Source: Myxococcus stipitatus DSM 14675
GTDB taxonomy: Bacteria > Myxococcota > Myxococcia > Myxococcales > Myxococcaceae
Reading direction: 5' to 3'
DNA length: 64,000 bases
NCBI RefSeq assembly: GCF_000331735.1
Contig: NC_020126.1
Span: forward strand, 3,782,001 to 3,846,000
Within the stretch, counting starts at the first letter, position 1; each line of letters starts with the position of its first letter. Made by a program: the position numbers and the translations under genes. Positions 8,065-17,708 of the stretch are shown in pieces. The notes beneath the pieces were generated by a model that ran no database searches, was not told the origin of the DNA, and worked only from the letters and a program-made list of their open reading frames with translations.

Positions 8065-10988
8065 GCGCGGCAACAGCAACCGAGCTGATGGGAGGTTCCG
8101 AGCCTCCAGACAATGCCCCCGAGGTCAGTGTCCGCACGACGTCGACCCTGCTGTTGTACTTCGAACGCACCTACGGCGTGGAGCGGCTCAAGGCGCTGTG
8201 GGCGCGCCACGACGTGCCGCTCTCGCTCGAGTACCTGCGCACGCACGCCAACTACATCTCGCTGCGGTTCCTGGAGCGGCTGGCCACGCTGCTGATGGAG
8301 GCCTCCGGGGACGCGCGCTTCATGCGCAACGCGGGACTCTTCCTGGCGACGCCGGAGGCGATGGGCTTCGCGTACTACCTGCTGCGCGCCTTTGGCTCGC
8401 CGCGCATGTGCTACCTGAAGACCATCGAGCTGGCGCCCAGCTACAACCGCGTGGGCAACTTCCACGTGGAGCAACTGGAGCAGAAGCGGCTGGTGCTCAC
8501 GTACTCGAGCAAGATTCCCGAGACGGGCCGCGACATCTGCGAGCTGCGCATGGGGCAGTTCGCCTCCATCCCCACCATCTGGGGGCTTCCTCCCGCGGAG
8601 GTGCGCGAGTCCGAGTGCCAGGTGCTGGGCGCGTCCGTGTGCCGCTACCACCTGACGTGGACGGACCCGCTGACGCAGTGGGGGCATCACCTGGGCCTGT
8701 TCCTGGGCACGGTGGGGGGGCTCGTCGCGGGCTCGCTGGGCCTGGCGCATCCCATCTTCGGCGCGGTGTCGCTGGCGATGGCGGGCTTCGCCGTCGGCGG
8801 CTGGTGGGATGGCCGCCGGGAGCTGCGAGGCAAGGACGAGGCGCTGCGCTCGCAGAACCAGGCCGTCATGGGCTCGCTGATGGAGCTCCAGCAGCGCTAC
8901 GACGAAATCTTCCGCGCCAACGTGGCCCTCGAGGACCGGGTGGCCGAGCGCACCCAGGCGCTCAAGGAGTCCAACAGCAAGCTGGAGGAGTCGCTCGCCC
9001 GTCAGCAGGAGCTGGACCGGCTCAAGAGCGAGTTCTTCGACAACGTCAGCCACGAGCTGCGCACGCCCCTCACGCTCATCCTGCTCACGCTGGAGTCCCT
9101 GGAGCGACGGGGCGCGGAGGACAGCTCTCCGGAGGTCGTCCTCCAGCACGTGGCCACCATGGAGCGCAGCGCGCAGCGCCTGCTGCGGCTCATCAACAAC
9201 CTGCTGGACCTGGCGCAGATGGAGTCGGGCAAGGCGCGCCTGCGCTATGCGCCCCTGGAGCTGTTCGGCTTCTTGAGCACCGTGCTGCCGCCGTTCCTCA
9301 CGATGGCGGAGCGCCAGGGTGTCTCCCTCAGGCTGGAGGGCGCCGCGGTGGCGACGGTCGAGGTGGACCACGAGCGCATGGACATCGTGTTCCAGAACCT
9401 GCTGTCCAACGCGCTGAAGTTCACCCAGACGGGCGGGGTGACGGTGCGCGTGTCGGAGACGGAGCACGAGGTGCTGGTGGACGTGGAGGACACGGGCCAG
9501 GGCATCTCCGCGCAGGACACGAAGGTCATCTTCGACCGCTTCGCGCAGGCGGACAACAGCGGCACCCGCCGCTTCGGCGGCACGGGCATCGGCCTGGCGC
9601 TGGTGAAGGAGACGCTGGAGCTGCACGAGGGCGGCATCTCCGTGACGAGCGAGCTGGGCAAGGGCTCCACCTTCCACGTGCGGCTGCCCAAGGGGCGCGC
9701 GCACATCCGCGAGGAGCTGCGCGAGCGCCGCCGCGCGGAGATGCCCGTGCGCCGCGAGCGCCGCGGCTCGGGCTCCTTCCCCACGGTGGACTCGGGCGGG
9801 GCGGAGAGTGGACGTCCCTCGGTCAGCACCGTGGCCAGGGACCATGCGGGGCCTGGGCCGGAGTCTCCGCGCATCCTCGTGGTGGAGGATGACCCCGAGA
9901 TTCGGGGCTACATCGCGGGCCTGCTCAAGCAGCACTTCCGCGTGCTGGAGGCCGTCAACGGCGACGAGGGCCGGCACCGCGCGCTGGCGGAGCGGCCGGA
10001 CCTCATCGTGTCGGACGTGATGATGCCCGTCATGTCCGGGCTCCAGATGCTGGCGGCCCTGCGCGAGTCGCCGCAGACGGTGGACATCCCCGTCATCCTC
10101 CTCACCGCGCGGCAGGAGGTCTCCGCGAAGGTGGACGCGCTGGGGACGGGCGCCAACGACTACCTGGGCAAGCCCTTCAGCCCCCGCGAGCTGCTGGCGC
10201 GAATCGAAACCCAGTTGCGTCTGCGTGACGCGGCGGTGCGCTCGGCGGAGAACGAACGGTTGGCCGCCATCGGCCTGCTCACCTCGGGCTTCGCGCACGA
10301 GGTCCGCAATCCGCTCAACGGGCTGATGAACGCGCTGACGCCGCTGAAGGAAGTGATGCGCGACAACAGCCCGGACGCGGACCTGAGCCGGGCCATGCTG
10401 GAGGTGATGGAGGAGTGCGGCCAGCGCATCCGCCACCTCGCCGAGTCGCTGCTCTCCTTCACCCGCACGTCGGACACCCCCGTCCTCCTGTCCCTGGACA
10501 CGCTGCTGGACTCGACGCTGGGCGTGCTGACGTGGCGCGTGCCGTCGGGCGTGACGGTGGAGCGCTCGTACGAGTGCACCGTCCCCGTGCACGGCGACCC
10601 GGGCTCGCTCAACCAGGTGTGGCTCAACCTGTTGGACAACGCCCTGCGCGCCGTGGGCGAGCATGGCCGCGTGCAGGTCGCCACGCACCGCGACGGAGAG
10701 GACGCCGTCGTCACCATCAGCGACAACGGCGTGGGCATCCGCCAGGAGGACATGGAGCGGCTGTTCCAGCCCTTCTTCTCCACGCGCGCCGCGGGCGAGG
10801 GCACGGGGCTGGGCCTCGCGCTGAGCCGGCGCATCGTCGTCCGCCACGGCGGGCGGATTCAGGTCCGGAGCACTCCGGGCAAGGGCACCCAGGTCGAGGT
10901 GCGCCTGCCCCTGCGCCCCCCAGGCCGCTCTTCATCGGGCGGCGGGTTGGACGGGCAGGGGGAAGCGCGCGTGGGGCGGCTGGGTTGA
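8061..10988 (+). CDS. Hybrid sensor kinase with two transmitter modules flanking a receiver, V4R-like sensor
   Basis: The product has 975 residues. TTG 8061 is favoured: it overlaps the previous TGA and GAGGGAG lies eight bases upstream, while ATG 8088 has no ribosome site. Residues 25-205 form a sensor resembling V4R/HNOB domains, ending in the typical ECxxxGxxxC segment. Two closely spaced hydrophobic helices follow (about 210-255), then a coiled coil. Transmitter 1 has His331 in SHELRTP, an N-box NLLSNALKF and GGTGIGLAL. The receiver has E609/D610/D611, acceptor Asp652 and Lys704. Transmitter 2 has His746 in AHEVRNP, an N-box NLLDNALRA and GTGLGLAL. All catalytic residues of both kinases and of the receiver are intact. 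The tail is low complexity. No DNA-binding output is present, so partners must lie elsewhere or be the operon neighbours. Confidence 0.92.
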   Translation: MSAATATELMGGSEPPDNAPEVSVRTTSTLLLYFERTYGVERLKALWARHDVPLSLEYLRTHANYISLRFLERLATLLMEASGDARFMRNAGLFLATPEAMGFAYYLLRAFGSPRMCYLKTIELAPSYNRVGNFHVEQLEQKRLVLTYSSKIPETGRDICELRMGQFASIPTIWGLPPAEVRESECQVLGASVCRYHLTWTDPLTQWGHHLGLFLGTVGGLVAGSLGLAHPIFGAVSLAMAGFAVGGWWDGRRELRGKDEALRSQNQAVMGSLMELQQRYDEIFRANVALEDRVAERTQALKESNSKLEESLARQQELDRLKSEFFDNVSHELRTPLTLILLTLESLERRGAEDSSPEVVLQHVATMERSAQRLLRLINNLLDLAQMESGKARLRYAPLELFGFLSTVLPPFLTMAERQGVSLRLEGAAVATVEVDHERMDIVFQNLLSNALKFTQTGGVTVRVSETEHEVLVDVEDTGQGISAQDTKVIFDRFAQADNSGTRRFGGTGIGLALVKETLELHEGGISVTSELGKGSTFHVRLPKGRAHIREELRERRRAEMPVRRERRGSGSFPTVDSGGAESGRPSVSTVARDHAGPGPESPRILVVEDDPEIRGYIAGLLKQHFRVLEAVNGDEGRHRALAERPDLIVSDVMMPVMSGLQMLAALRESPQTVDIPVILLTARQEVSAKVDALGTGANDYLGKPFSPRELLARIETQLRLRDAAVRSAENERLAAIGLLTSGFAHEVRNPLNGLMNALTPLKEVMRDNSPDADLSRAMLEVMEECGQRIRHLAESLLSFTRTSDTPVLLSLDTLLDSTLGVLTWRVPSGVTVERSYECTVPVHGDPGSLNQVWLNLLDNALRAVGEHGRVQVATHRDGEDAVVTISDNGVGIRQEDMERLFQPFFSTRAAGEGTGLGLALSRRIVVRHGGRIQVRSTPGKGTQVEVRLPLRPPGRSSSGGGLDGQGEARVGRLG

Positions 10989-11142
10989 TCCACGACGCAA
11001 CCTGACGTGCGGGGGACGACCTGGGGGGCTGGGGAATACTCGGCCGCTTCTGTTGTCCACTCGCGCACGGCCTCGTGGCGGTCTGGTACAGTCAAGTGCT
11101 CTTTCCGTCACACCTCCCACCACCACCGAAGGAAACCACGGC

Positions 11143-12531
11143 ATGCAAGGAACCGCAGCGGCGGGCGCTACCCGCCAGGGGCACCCGCCCGGGTTGTACC
11201 TCCTGTTCTTCACCGAGATGTGGGAGCGCATGTCGTACTACGGCATGCGAGGTCTGCTCGTCCTCTTCCTGACGAGCACGACCATGGGTGGGTTCGGGTG
11301 GAGCCGGGAGGACGCGCTTGGCCTCTACGGCACGTACACCGGGCTGGTCTACCTGACGCCCATCGTGGGCGGCTTCATCGCGGACCGCTTCATCGGTCAG
11401 CGCAAGGCCGTGGTGCTCGGTGGCGTGTTGATGATGATAGGCCACCTGGTCCTCGCCATCCCCAACGTGATGATGTTCTACGTGGGCCTGGGGTTCCTCA
11501 TCATCGGCAATGGCTTCTTCAAGCCCAACATCTCCACGATGGTCGGTGGCCTGTATCCCCAAGGTGACGGCCGTCGCGACGGCGCCTTCACCATCTTCTA
11601 CATGGGCATCAACGTCGGCGCGATGCTGGGCAACTTCATCTGCGGCACCCTGGGTGAGAGGGTCGGCTGGCACTGGGGCTTCGGCTCCGCTGGCGTCGGC
11701 ATGCTCCTGGGCCTCGTCGCCTTCGTGCTCCTGCAGAAGAAGTATCTGGGAGATGTGGGGTTGGCTCCCGTGAAGCGCGCGGAGCCCGTCGTCGCTCGGG
11801 AGGAAGTCCCCAAGAAGGCCTTCAGCCGCGACGAGATCGACCGCATCGTCGTCATCTTCATCATCGCCATCTTCGTCGTGGCGTTCTGGGCGGGCTTCGA
11901 GCAGGCCGGCGGCCTGATGAACCTCTTCACGAACGAGAAGGTGGACCGGACGGTGTTCGGTCAGCTGGTTCCCACGACCTGGTTCCAGAACTTCAACTCG
12001 CTCTTCATCGTGCTGCTGGCGCCGGTGTTCGCCGCGCTGTGGAGCTGGCTAGCGGCTCGCGGCAAGGACCCGAGCATCCCGGTCAAGATGGGCATGGGGC
12101 TCGTGTTCCTGTCCGTGGGCTTCGTCTTCATGTTGGGCGCCGCCGGCCAGAGCGACGCGGGCGGCAAGGCCGCCGCTCACTGGGTCATCCTGGCGTACCT
12201 GTTCCACACCATGGGCGAGCTGTGCCTGTCCCCGGTGGGTCTCTCCATGGTGACCAAGGTCGCGCCTCACCGCATCGTCTCCGCGATGATGGGCGTGTGG
12301 TTCCTGGCGAACGCGGCGGCGAACAAGCTGTCCGGCAAGATTGGTGCGGCCTCGGGCCAGCTGGGCGAGTTCGACGTGTTCCTCTACCTCGGCATCGGCT
12401 CCGGCATCGCTGGCGCCATCCTCATCGTCGTGGCGCCCATCTTGAAGAAGATGATGCACGGCACTGACCAGCTGAAGCCGGCGGACCCCTCGGGCGACAC
12501 CGCGCAGGGCGGCACCGCGGCGGCGGCCTGA
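11143..12531 (+). CDS. POT-family proton-coupled peptide transporter
   Basis: The product has 462 residues with about 14 membrane helices. I place the start at ATG 11143, with AAGGA about nine bases upstream, rather than at the longer in-frame extension, which is rich in Arg and Pro. The diagnostic POT (PTR2) motif E-x-x-E-R-x-x-Y-Y-G appears as EMWERMSYYG near residue 25, followed by a GGFIADRF loop and FFKPNIST. These proteins import di- and tripeptides by proton symport; myxobacteria feed on peptides, which fits. A strong intrinsic terminator follows at 12601-12645. A second POT gene faces it. Confidence 0.93.
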   Translation: MQGTAAAGATRQGHPPGLYLLFFTEMWERMSYYGMRGLLVLFLTSTTMGGFGWSREDALGLYGTYTGLVYLTPIVGGFIADRFIGQRKAVVLGGVLMMIGHLVLAIPNVMMFYVGLGFLIIGNGFFKPNISTMVGGLYPQGDGRRDGAFTIFYMGINVGAMLGNFICGTLGERVGWHWGFGSAGVGMLLGLVAFVLLQKKYLGDVGLAPVKRAEPVVAREEVPKKAFSRDEIDRIVVIFIIAIFVVAFWAGFEQAGGLMNLFTNEKVDRTVFGQLVPTTWFQNFNSLFIVLLAPVFAALWSWLAARGKDPSIPVKMGMGLVFLSVGFVFMLGAAGQSDAGGKAAAHWVILAYLFHTMGELCLSPVGLSMVTKVAPHRIVSAMMGVWFLANAAANKLSGKIGAASGQLGEFDVFLYLGIGSGIAGAILIVVAPILKKMMHGTDQLKPADPSGDTAQGGTAAAA

Positions 12532-12600
12532 GTCTGGGGCCTCGGGGGGGCTCGCGCTGACGAGCGCCCCATCCGCGTCCTTCCAGGAAGAGAAGTCATG

Positions 12601-12645
12601 ACGCCGGAGCCTCCCGAGAAACTGGGGCTCCGGCGTTCTTCTTTT
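12601..12645 (+). terminator. Intrinsic terminator after the first POT gene
   Basis: Perfect 11-bp stem: ACGCCGGAGCC (12601-12611) with GGCTCCGGCGT (12626-12636), 14-base loop, followed by TTCTTCTTTT. It lies about 70 bases after the stop at 12531. Confidence 0.85.
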
Positions 12646-12718
12646 CGCGGGGGGAGCGGAGGGCTCGAGGTTGCGTGCCCGGGTGTCACGCCTCGACCCG
12701 ATGACCCTGGGTGCTGGA

Positions 12719-12747
12719 CTGGCCCCGCCTGGAAGGGGAGGGGCCAG
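12719..12747. terminator. Hairpin between convergent POT genes, possible terminator for the minus gene
   Basis: CTGGCCCC (12719-12726) pairs with GGGGCCAG (12740-12747) over a 13-base loop. It lies 16 bases past the end of the leftward POT gene. There is no T-run in that direction, so the assignment is weak. Confidence 0.4.
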
Positions 12748-12762
12748 CCCGAGGTGCTTCGT

Positions 12763-14208
12763 TCAGGCCGACTTGGCGGTGATGCCCGGAGCGGCGGCCT
12801 CACCGGACGCCTGCGTCGCGGACGTCTGGTAGTAGTCGCGCACCACGTAGCGACGGGCCACCAGCGCCATGCCCACCGCGGCCACCAGGGCCATGCCGGC
12901 GTAGAAGAAGAACTGGCCGGAGCCCGAGAAGACGTTGAGCGCCGCGGCGATGGCCACCGCCACGTTGGCCAGCGTGTTCGTCACCAGCCACACGCTCTGG
13001 ATGGTGCCCTTCATCTGCCGAGGCGCCTGCGTGTACGCGAACTCCAGGCCCGTGGTGGACATCAGGATTTCGCCCAGCGTCAGCACGACGTACGGGAGAA
13101 TCTGCCAGGAGATGTTCAGCACCGTGCCGCCTTCCATCGCCACCTGGAAGAAGCCCGCGATGATGAACGACACCGCGCCGAACACGAGGCCCAGCGGCAT
13201 GCGCCGCAGCGGCGTCAGCTCCCACCCCGCGCGCTGCGACAGCGGGTACACCACGCCCGTCAGCAGGGGGATGAGCAGCATCACCAGCATCGGGTTGACG
13301 AACTGCATCTGGCTGGGCTGGAACTCGAACCCCAGGACATTCAGGTCCATGGAGGCCGCCTGGACCACCCAGGTCGAGGCCTTCTGGTCGAAGAGCATCC
13401 AGAAGAAGGGCACGAAGGGCAGCATCAGCCCGCTGACGCGGAACACGGCCTTGGCACCCTCGACGGCCTCCTCGGGGTGCTGCGCGCGGGCGCCGTCGAG
13501 CCAGTGGCCCGGCTTGCCGCGGTTCTTCAGGGCGCTGAACACCACCTTGAGGAACGAGTGCGGGTTTGCGCCCGTGGGCGGCACGACGACGTAGTGGCGC
13601 CGGCCCGCCCAGAAGATGATGGTCGCGATGAACATCAGCACCCCGGGGATGCCGAAGGCCACCGACGGCCCGAAGTTCTTCAGGAGCAGCGGGATGAACA
13701 ACGACGCGAAGAACGAGCCGAAGTTGATGGTCCAGTAGAAGATGGCGAAGAGCTTCTTCACCAGGTGGCTGTTGGACTCGTTGAACTGGTCTCCCGCCAT
13801 GGCCGCGACACACGGCTTGATGCCGCCGCTGCCCACCGCGATGAGCGCCAGTCCCGTGTAGAAGCCCGTGGCGTTGTTCTCGAAGACGGCCAGCAGCCCA
13901 TGGCCGATGCAGTACACGACGCTCAACCAGAGGATGGTCCGGTACTTGCCCCAGAACCGGTCCGCCAGATAGCCACCGATGAGCGGGAAGAAGTACACCC
14001 CCGCCATGAAGGTGTGCATCAGGCTCTTGCCCTGGGCGGTGCGCAGGGCAGGGTCCGGCACCTCGTTGAGGAGCAGGTACTGGATGAGGAACATCGTGAG
14101 GATGTTCCGCATCCCGTAGAAGCTGAAGCGCTCACACGCTTCGTTACCGATGATGAACGGTATCTGCGGCGGGAACTTGTTGTCCTTCGCAGCGGGACTC
14201 TCAGCCAT
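12763..14208 (-). CDS. POT-family proton-coupled peptide transporter (second, convergent)
   Basis: The product has 481 residues. The POT signature EACERFSFYG lies at about residue 23-32, the loop GGYLADRFWGKYRT near 82, and GSGGIKPCVAA near 128; about 12-14 membrane helices are visible. It is only distantly similar to the plus-strand POT protein at 11143-12531, so this looks like two distinct transporters placed tail to tail rather than a recent duplication. The predicted role is uptake of di-/tripeptides with protons across the inner membrane. ATG 14208 (MAESPAAKDNKF) gives a normal POT N-terminus. The upstream region is unusually AT-rich and structured. Confidence 0.93.
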   Translation of the reverse strand: MAESPAAKDNKFPPQIPFIIGNEACERFSFYGMRNILTMFLIQYLLLNEVPDPALRTAQGKSLMHTFMAGVYFFPLIGGYLADRFWGKYRTILWLSVVYCIGHGLLAVFENNATGFYTGLALIAVGSGGIKPCVAAMAGDQFNESNSHLVKKLFAIFYWTINFGSFFASLFIPLLLKNFGPSVAFGIPGVLMFIATIIFWAGRRHYVVVPPTGANPHSFLKVVFSALKNRGKPGHWLDGARAQHPEEAVEGAKAVFRVSGLMLPFVPFFWMLFDQKASTWVVQAASMDLNVLGFEFQPSQMQFVNPMLVMLLIPLLTGVVYPLSQRAGWELTPLRRMPLGLVFGAVSFIIAGFFQVAMEGGTVLNISWQILPYVVLTLGEILMSTTGLEFAYTQAPRQMKGTIQSVWLVTNTLANVAVAIAAALNVFSGSGQFFFYAGMALVAAVGMALVARRYVVRDYYQTSATQASGEAAAPGITAKSA

Positions 14209-14470
14209 GAGTCAGGGTGCTCCCTGGTGGAGAAAAGTGGGGGCTCAAGCGAGTCAAGCGCCCAACCCTATCCAAGCCCCGGCCTGGACTCCACCGAAGG
14301 CCCTCACCGCGACACCTATCTCTCCGGTAACCGGTCCCCCGCTCCACGGAGGGGCAGGCTCATGTCACCCGCGGAGTCCGGTTCGGCGCTCCCGCACCGC
14401 GCCTGCCCGCCCTCCCGCATTCCGATGACGGTGTGCCTTTGTTGGTACACCTTAATCTGAGTGCACCCGT

Positions 14471-14498
14471 TTGACAGGAATTGATAAGGGCCTATCAT
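14471..14498 (+). promoter_or_regulatory. Consensus sigma70-type promoter with overlapping inverted repeat
   Basis: TTGACA at 14471-14476, a 16-base spacer, and TATCAT at 14493-14498 (6/6 and 5/6 matches). The inverted repeat TGATA (14482-14486) / TATCA (14493-14497) covers the spacer and -10, as a repressor operator would. It reads rightward, away from the POT gene and antisense to the end of uvrA; no plus-strand gene follows. Confidence 0.55.
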
Positions 14499-14504
14499 GT
14501 GATC

Positions 14505-14614
14505 AGCGGTTGAAACTGATTCCGCGAATCACACCCCACCTGTGAAGTCTTCCTCCAAGGTGGACGGGGGGTTGGGGGTGAATGAAGGCACCCCCGCCCC
14601 CCGCTCCATGTTTT
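14505..14614 (+). ncRNA. Candidate small RNA downstream of orphan promoter
   Basis: The inferred transcript would begin about seven bases past TATCAT. It contains stem-loop CCACCT (14536-14541)/AGGTGG (14558-14563), then a very stable stem-loop: GGGGGG (14566-14571) with CCCCCC (14597-14602) and GGGGGTG (14574-14580) with CACCCCC (14589-14595). A TTTT run lies at 14611-14614. The strong hairpin could instead be the uvrA terminator read on the other strand. No known RNA family is recognised. Confidence 0.3.
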
Positions 14615-14629
14615 GGACGGGCCGGACTG

Positions 14630-17530
14630 TCAGCGCAGCGCGCCATTCGCCAGCGGCGCGGGTCCATCCACGCGCTTGCCCACGCGCGCGCGCCGTGACT
14701 TGCCCAGCACGTGCGCCAGGTAGCGGCCCGTGTGGCTGCCGACCACCTTGGCGACGCTCTCCGGCGTGCCCACGGCCATCACCTGGCCTCCGCCGGCGCC
14801 GCCCTCGGGCCCCATGTCGATGAGCCAGTCCGCGCTCTTGATGACATCCAGGTTGTGCTCGATGACGAGCACGCTGTTGCCCGCGGCCACCAGCCGGTTG
14901 AGCACGGACAGCAGCTTGCGGATGTCCTCGAAGTGCAGGCCGGTGGTGGGCTCATCCAGGATGTAGAGCGTGCGGCCGGTGGCCACGCGCGCCAGCTCTC
15001 GCGCCAGCTTGATGCGCTGGGCCTCGCCGCCGGACAGGGTGGGGGAGGGCTGTCCCAGGCGGATGTAGCCCAGGCCCACGTCGCTCAGCGTCTGGAGCAC
15101 GCGCATGATGTCCTTGTGCGCGCTGAAGTGCTCCATCGCCTCGCGCACGCTCATGTCCAGCGTCTCCGCGATGTTCTTCCCCTTGTAGCGCACGCGCAGC
15201 GTCGCCTCGTTGAAGCGCTTGCCGCCGCACACCTCGCAGGGCACGTACACGTCCGCCAGGAAGTGCATCTCCACCAGCTTGACGCCGTCGCCCTCGCACG
15301 CCTCGCACCGGCCGCCCTTCACGTTGAAGCTGAAGCGCCCCGGGCCATAGCCGAACGCGCGGGCCTCCGGCGTCAGCGCGAACACGTCGCGGATGGTGTC
15401 GAACAGCTTCGTGTACGTGGCGGGGTTGCTGCGCGGCGTGCGGCCGATGGGCCGCTGGTCGATGTCGATGACCTTGTCCAGGTGCTCCACGCCCAGCACG
15501 GCCTTGTGCTTGCCGGGGGCCTCGCGGCTCTCGTACAGGTGCCGGGCCAGCGCGGGGAAGAGGATCTCGTTGATGAGCGTGGACTTGCCGGCGCCGGACA
15601 CGCCGGTGACGGCGGTGAAGATGCCCAGCGGAATCACCGCGTCCACGTCGCGCAGGTTGTTCTCCTTCGCCCCTTGAATCACCAATTGGTGCTTGGGGTT
15701 GGGCGCGCGGCGCTGCTCGGGGATTTCAATCTCCAGGCGGCCGGACAGGTAGCCCCCCGTCACGCTGTTCTCGTCCGCCATCACCTGCTTGGGCGTGCCC
15801 TGGGACACCACCTGGCCGCCCAGCTCTCCAGCGCCCGGGCCGAAGTCCACCAGCCAGTCCGCCTCCTCCATCGTCTCCTCGTCGTGCTCCACGACGATGA
15901 CGGAGTTGCCCAGGTCCCTCAGGCGCTTGAGCGTGGTCAGCAGCTTGCCGTTGTCGCGCTGGTGCAGGCCGATGGAGGGCTCGTCGAGGATGTAGATGAC
16001 GCCCGTCAGCTCGCTGCCCATCTGCGACGCCAACCGGATGCGCTGGCTCTCACCGCCCGACAGCGTGGACGCGGTGCGGTCCAGCATCAGGTAGCCCAGG
16101 CCCACGTCCACCAGGAAGGACAGGCGGCTGCGAATCTCCTTCAGCAGCTCGGTGGCGATCTTCCGCTCGTGCTCGGACAGCGCCATCGCACCCAGGAAGG
16201 CCAGCGCGTCCGCGATGGTCAAACGGCTCAGCGCCACGATGGAGTGGCCATGCACCTTCACCGCGCGGCTCTCCGGGCGCAGGCGCTCGCCCTTGCACGT
16301 GGGGCAGGGCTTGTCACTGAAGTACTTCTGCAGCTCGGTGCGCCGGGCCTCGGACGTGGTCGTCTTGAAGTTGCGCATCAAGCGCTCGACCAGGCCCTCC
16401 CACTCGACCTTGTAGTTGCCGCCCTCGCCCCACTGGATGTTGAAGCTCTTGCCGTTGGCGCCGTTCATCAGCGTGTCGCGCTCGCGCTTGGACAGCTTCG
16501 CGTACGGCACGTCCAAATCAATCTTGAACGCCTTGGCCAGGCTCTCCACGAAGTCCGCCGTCCAGCCCTCGCCGCGATTCATGCCGCTGGCCCACGGCTC
16601 GATGGCGCCGTCGCGGATGCTGCGCGAGGTGTCCGGGACGATGAGGTCCGGGTCCATCTCCGGCCGGGTGCCCAGGCCGTTGCAGTCGGTGCACATGCCC
16701 AGCGGGTTGTTGAAGGAGAACGACGCGGGCGTCAGGTCTCCGAACGACACGCCGCAGGAGGGGCACGCGTTGAGCTCGCTCATCACCCGGTCCGCCGTCG
16801 CGGCGCCCGTCTCGTCGGTGATGATGAGGGTGCCCTTGCCCTCGCGCAGCGCCGTCTCCACGGAGTCGGTGAGCCGCGTCTTGATGTCCGCCTTGAGCAC
16901 GAGCCGGTCGATGACCAGCTCGATGTCGTGCTTGGTCTTCTTGTCCAGCTCGACGCGCTCCTCCAGGCTCTTGAGCTTCCCGTCGATGCGCGCGCGGGAG
17001 AAGCCGCGCTTCTGCGCCTCCGTCAGCAGGTCCTTGTGCTCGCCCTTTCGGTTGCTGACGAGCGGCGCCAGCACCTGGACCTTGCTGCCAGCGGGCATCT
17101 TGAGGATTTCGTCGACAATCTGCTGCGCGCTCTGCTTGCCCACCTTGCGCCCGCAGTTGGGGCAGTGCTGCACGCCGATGGAGGCGTAGAGCACGCGCAG
17201 GTAGTCGTGCACCTCCGTGACGGTGCCCACCGTCGAGCGCGGGTTGTTGCTGGCCGCCTTCTGCTCGATGGAGATGGTGGGCGACAGGCCCCGGATGGTG
17301 TCGTACTTGGGCTTCTCCATCTGCCCGAGGAACTGCCGGGCATAGGCGGACAGGCTCTCGACGTAGCGGCGCTGCCCCTCGGCGTAGAGCGTGTCGAAGG
17401 CGAGCGAGCTCTTGCCGGAGCCGGAGACCCCCGTGAAGACGACCAGCTTCTTCTTGGGGATGTCCAGGGAGACGTTCTTGAGGTTGTGCTCCTTGGCGCC
17501 TCGGAGGGAAATGACGTCGGGCTCGGACAT
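14630..17530 (-). CDS. uvrA: Excinuclease ABC subunit A
   Basis: UvrA is the damage-recognition ATPase of nucleotide excision repair; it dimerises, loads UvrB and leaves. The product has 966 residues from ATG 17530 (an upstream GTG at 17551 would add seven residues; neither has a strong ribosome site). It shows two ABC modules: Walker [10 protein letters not shown] near residue 36 and GVSGAGKST near 640, and signatures LSGGESQR and LSGGEAQR. Zinc-binding Cys motifs are complete: CPNC, CPSC with CTDC, CPTC, and CEAC with CEVC. It lies about 38 kb from uvrB and uvrC in this window, as is common in bacteria. A possible terminator hairpin is at 14566-14602. Confidence 0.98.
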   Translation of the reverse strand: MSEPDVISLRGAKEHNLKNVSLDIPKKKLVVFTGVSGSGKSSLAFDTLYAEGQRRYVESLSAYARQFLGQMEKPKYDTIRGLSPTISIEQKAASNNPRSTVGTVTEVHDYLRVLYASIGVQHCPNCGRKVGKQSAQQIVDEILKMPAGSKVQVLAPLVSNRKGEHKDLLTEAQKRGFSRARIDGKLKSLEERVELDKKTKHDIELVIDRLVLKADIKTRLTDSVETALREGKGTLIITDETGAATADRVMSELNACPSCGVSFGDLTPASFSFNNPLGMCTDCNGLGTRPEMDPDLIVPDTSRSIRDGAIEPWASGMNRGEGWTADFVESLAKAFKIDLDVPYAKLSKRERDTLMNGANGKSFNIQWGEGGNYKVEWEGLVERLMRNFKTTTSEARRTELQKYFSDKPCPTCKGERLRPESRAVKVHGHSIVALSRLTIADALAFLGAMALSEHERKIATELLKEIRSRLSFLVDVGLGYLMLDRTASTLSGGESQRIRLASQMGSELTGVIYILDEPSIGLHQRDNGKLLTTLKRLRDLGNSVIVVEHDEETMEEADWLVDFGPGAGELGGQVVSQGTPKQVMADENSVTGGYLSGRLEIEIPEQRRAPNPKHQLVIQGAKENNLRDVDAVIPLGIFTAVTGVSGAGKSTLINEILFPALARHLYESREAPGKHKAVLGVEHLDKVIDIDQRPIGRTPRSNPATYTKLFDTIRDVFALTPEARAFGYGPGRFSFNVKGGRCEACEGDGVKLVEMHFLADVYVPCEVCGGKRFNEATLRVRYKGKNIAETLDMSVREAMEHFSAHKDIMRVLQTLSDVGLGYIRLGQPSPTLSGGEAQRIKLARELARVATGRTLYILDEPTTGLHFEDIRKLLSVLNRLVAAGNSVLVIEHNLDVIKSADWLIDMGPEGGAGGGQVMAVGTPESVAKVVGSHTGRYLAHVLGKSRRARVGKRVDGPAPLANGALR

Positions 17531-17708
17531 GATGGGCGGGCTGCTTACCACTGAATGGACGTTCCGGTAGTGGGAAAACTCGGGACGGTGGGTGGAACCT
17601 CGTCAACGCGCGACGTCGCTCCCACACTCCCTTCCAGGGTGGGAGCGGGAGACGCCAACCGGGCGTCACTGGAGGTGGCGCCGGGATTCCGATACAGGGG
17701 CGCCTTCC

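Larger units (their letters stand above)
14209..14629. other. AT-rich intergenic region between POT gene and uvrA
   Basis: This is 421 bases with no supported protein gene. It serves as upstream region of the leftward POT gene and as downstream region of leftward uvrA. The stretch 14430-14530 is clearly AT-richer than its surroundings. It contains a hairpin (GTGTGCC 14431-14437 with GGTACAC 14444-14450, one G-T pair), a consensus rightward promoter (14471-14498) with an overlapping TGATA-N6-TATCA inverted repeat (14482-14497), and two further stem-loops at 14536-14563 and 14566-14602. Confidence 0.7.

Noticed and set aside
7989..10847. 952-codon minus-strand frame across the kinase gene
   Set aside because: His/Arg/Gln/Leu-rich shadow typical of the antisense of GC-rich genes; the plus strand carries complete kinase motifs.
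14542..14823. Plus-strand open frame after the orphan promoter
   Set aside because: Overlaps the end of uvrA antisense, Arg/Pro/Cys-rich, no ribosome site; a non-coding RNA is the better reading.
14711..17554. 947-codon plus-strand frame opposite uvrA
   Set aside because: Shadow of uvrA; no recognisable domains and biased composition.
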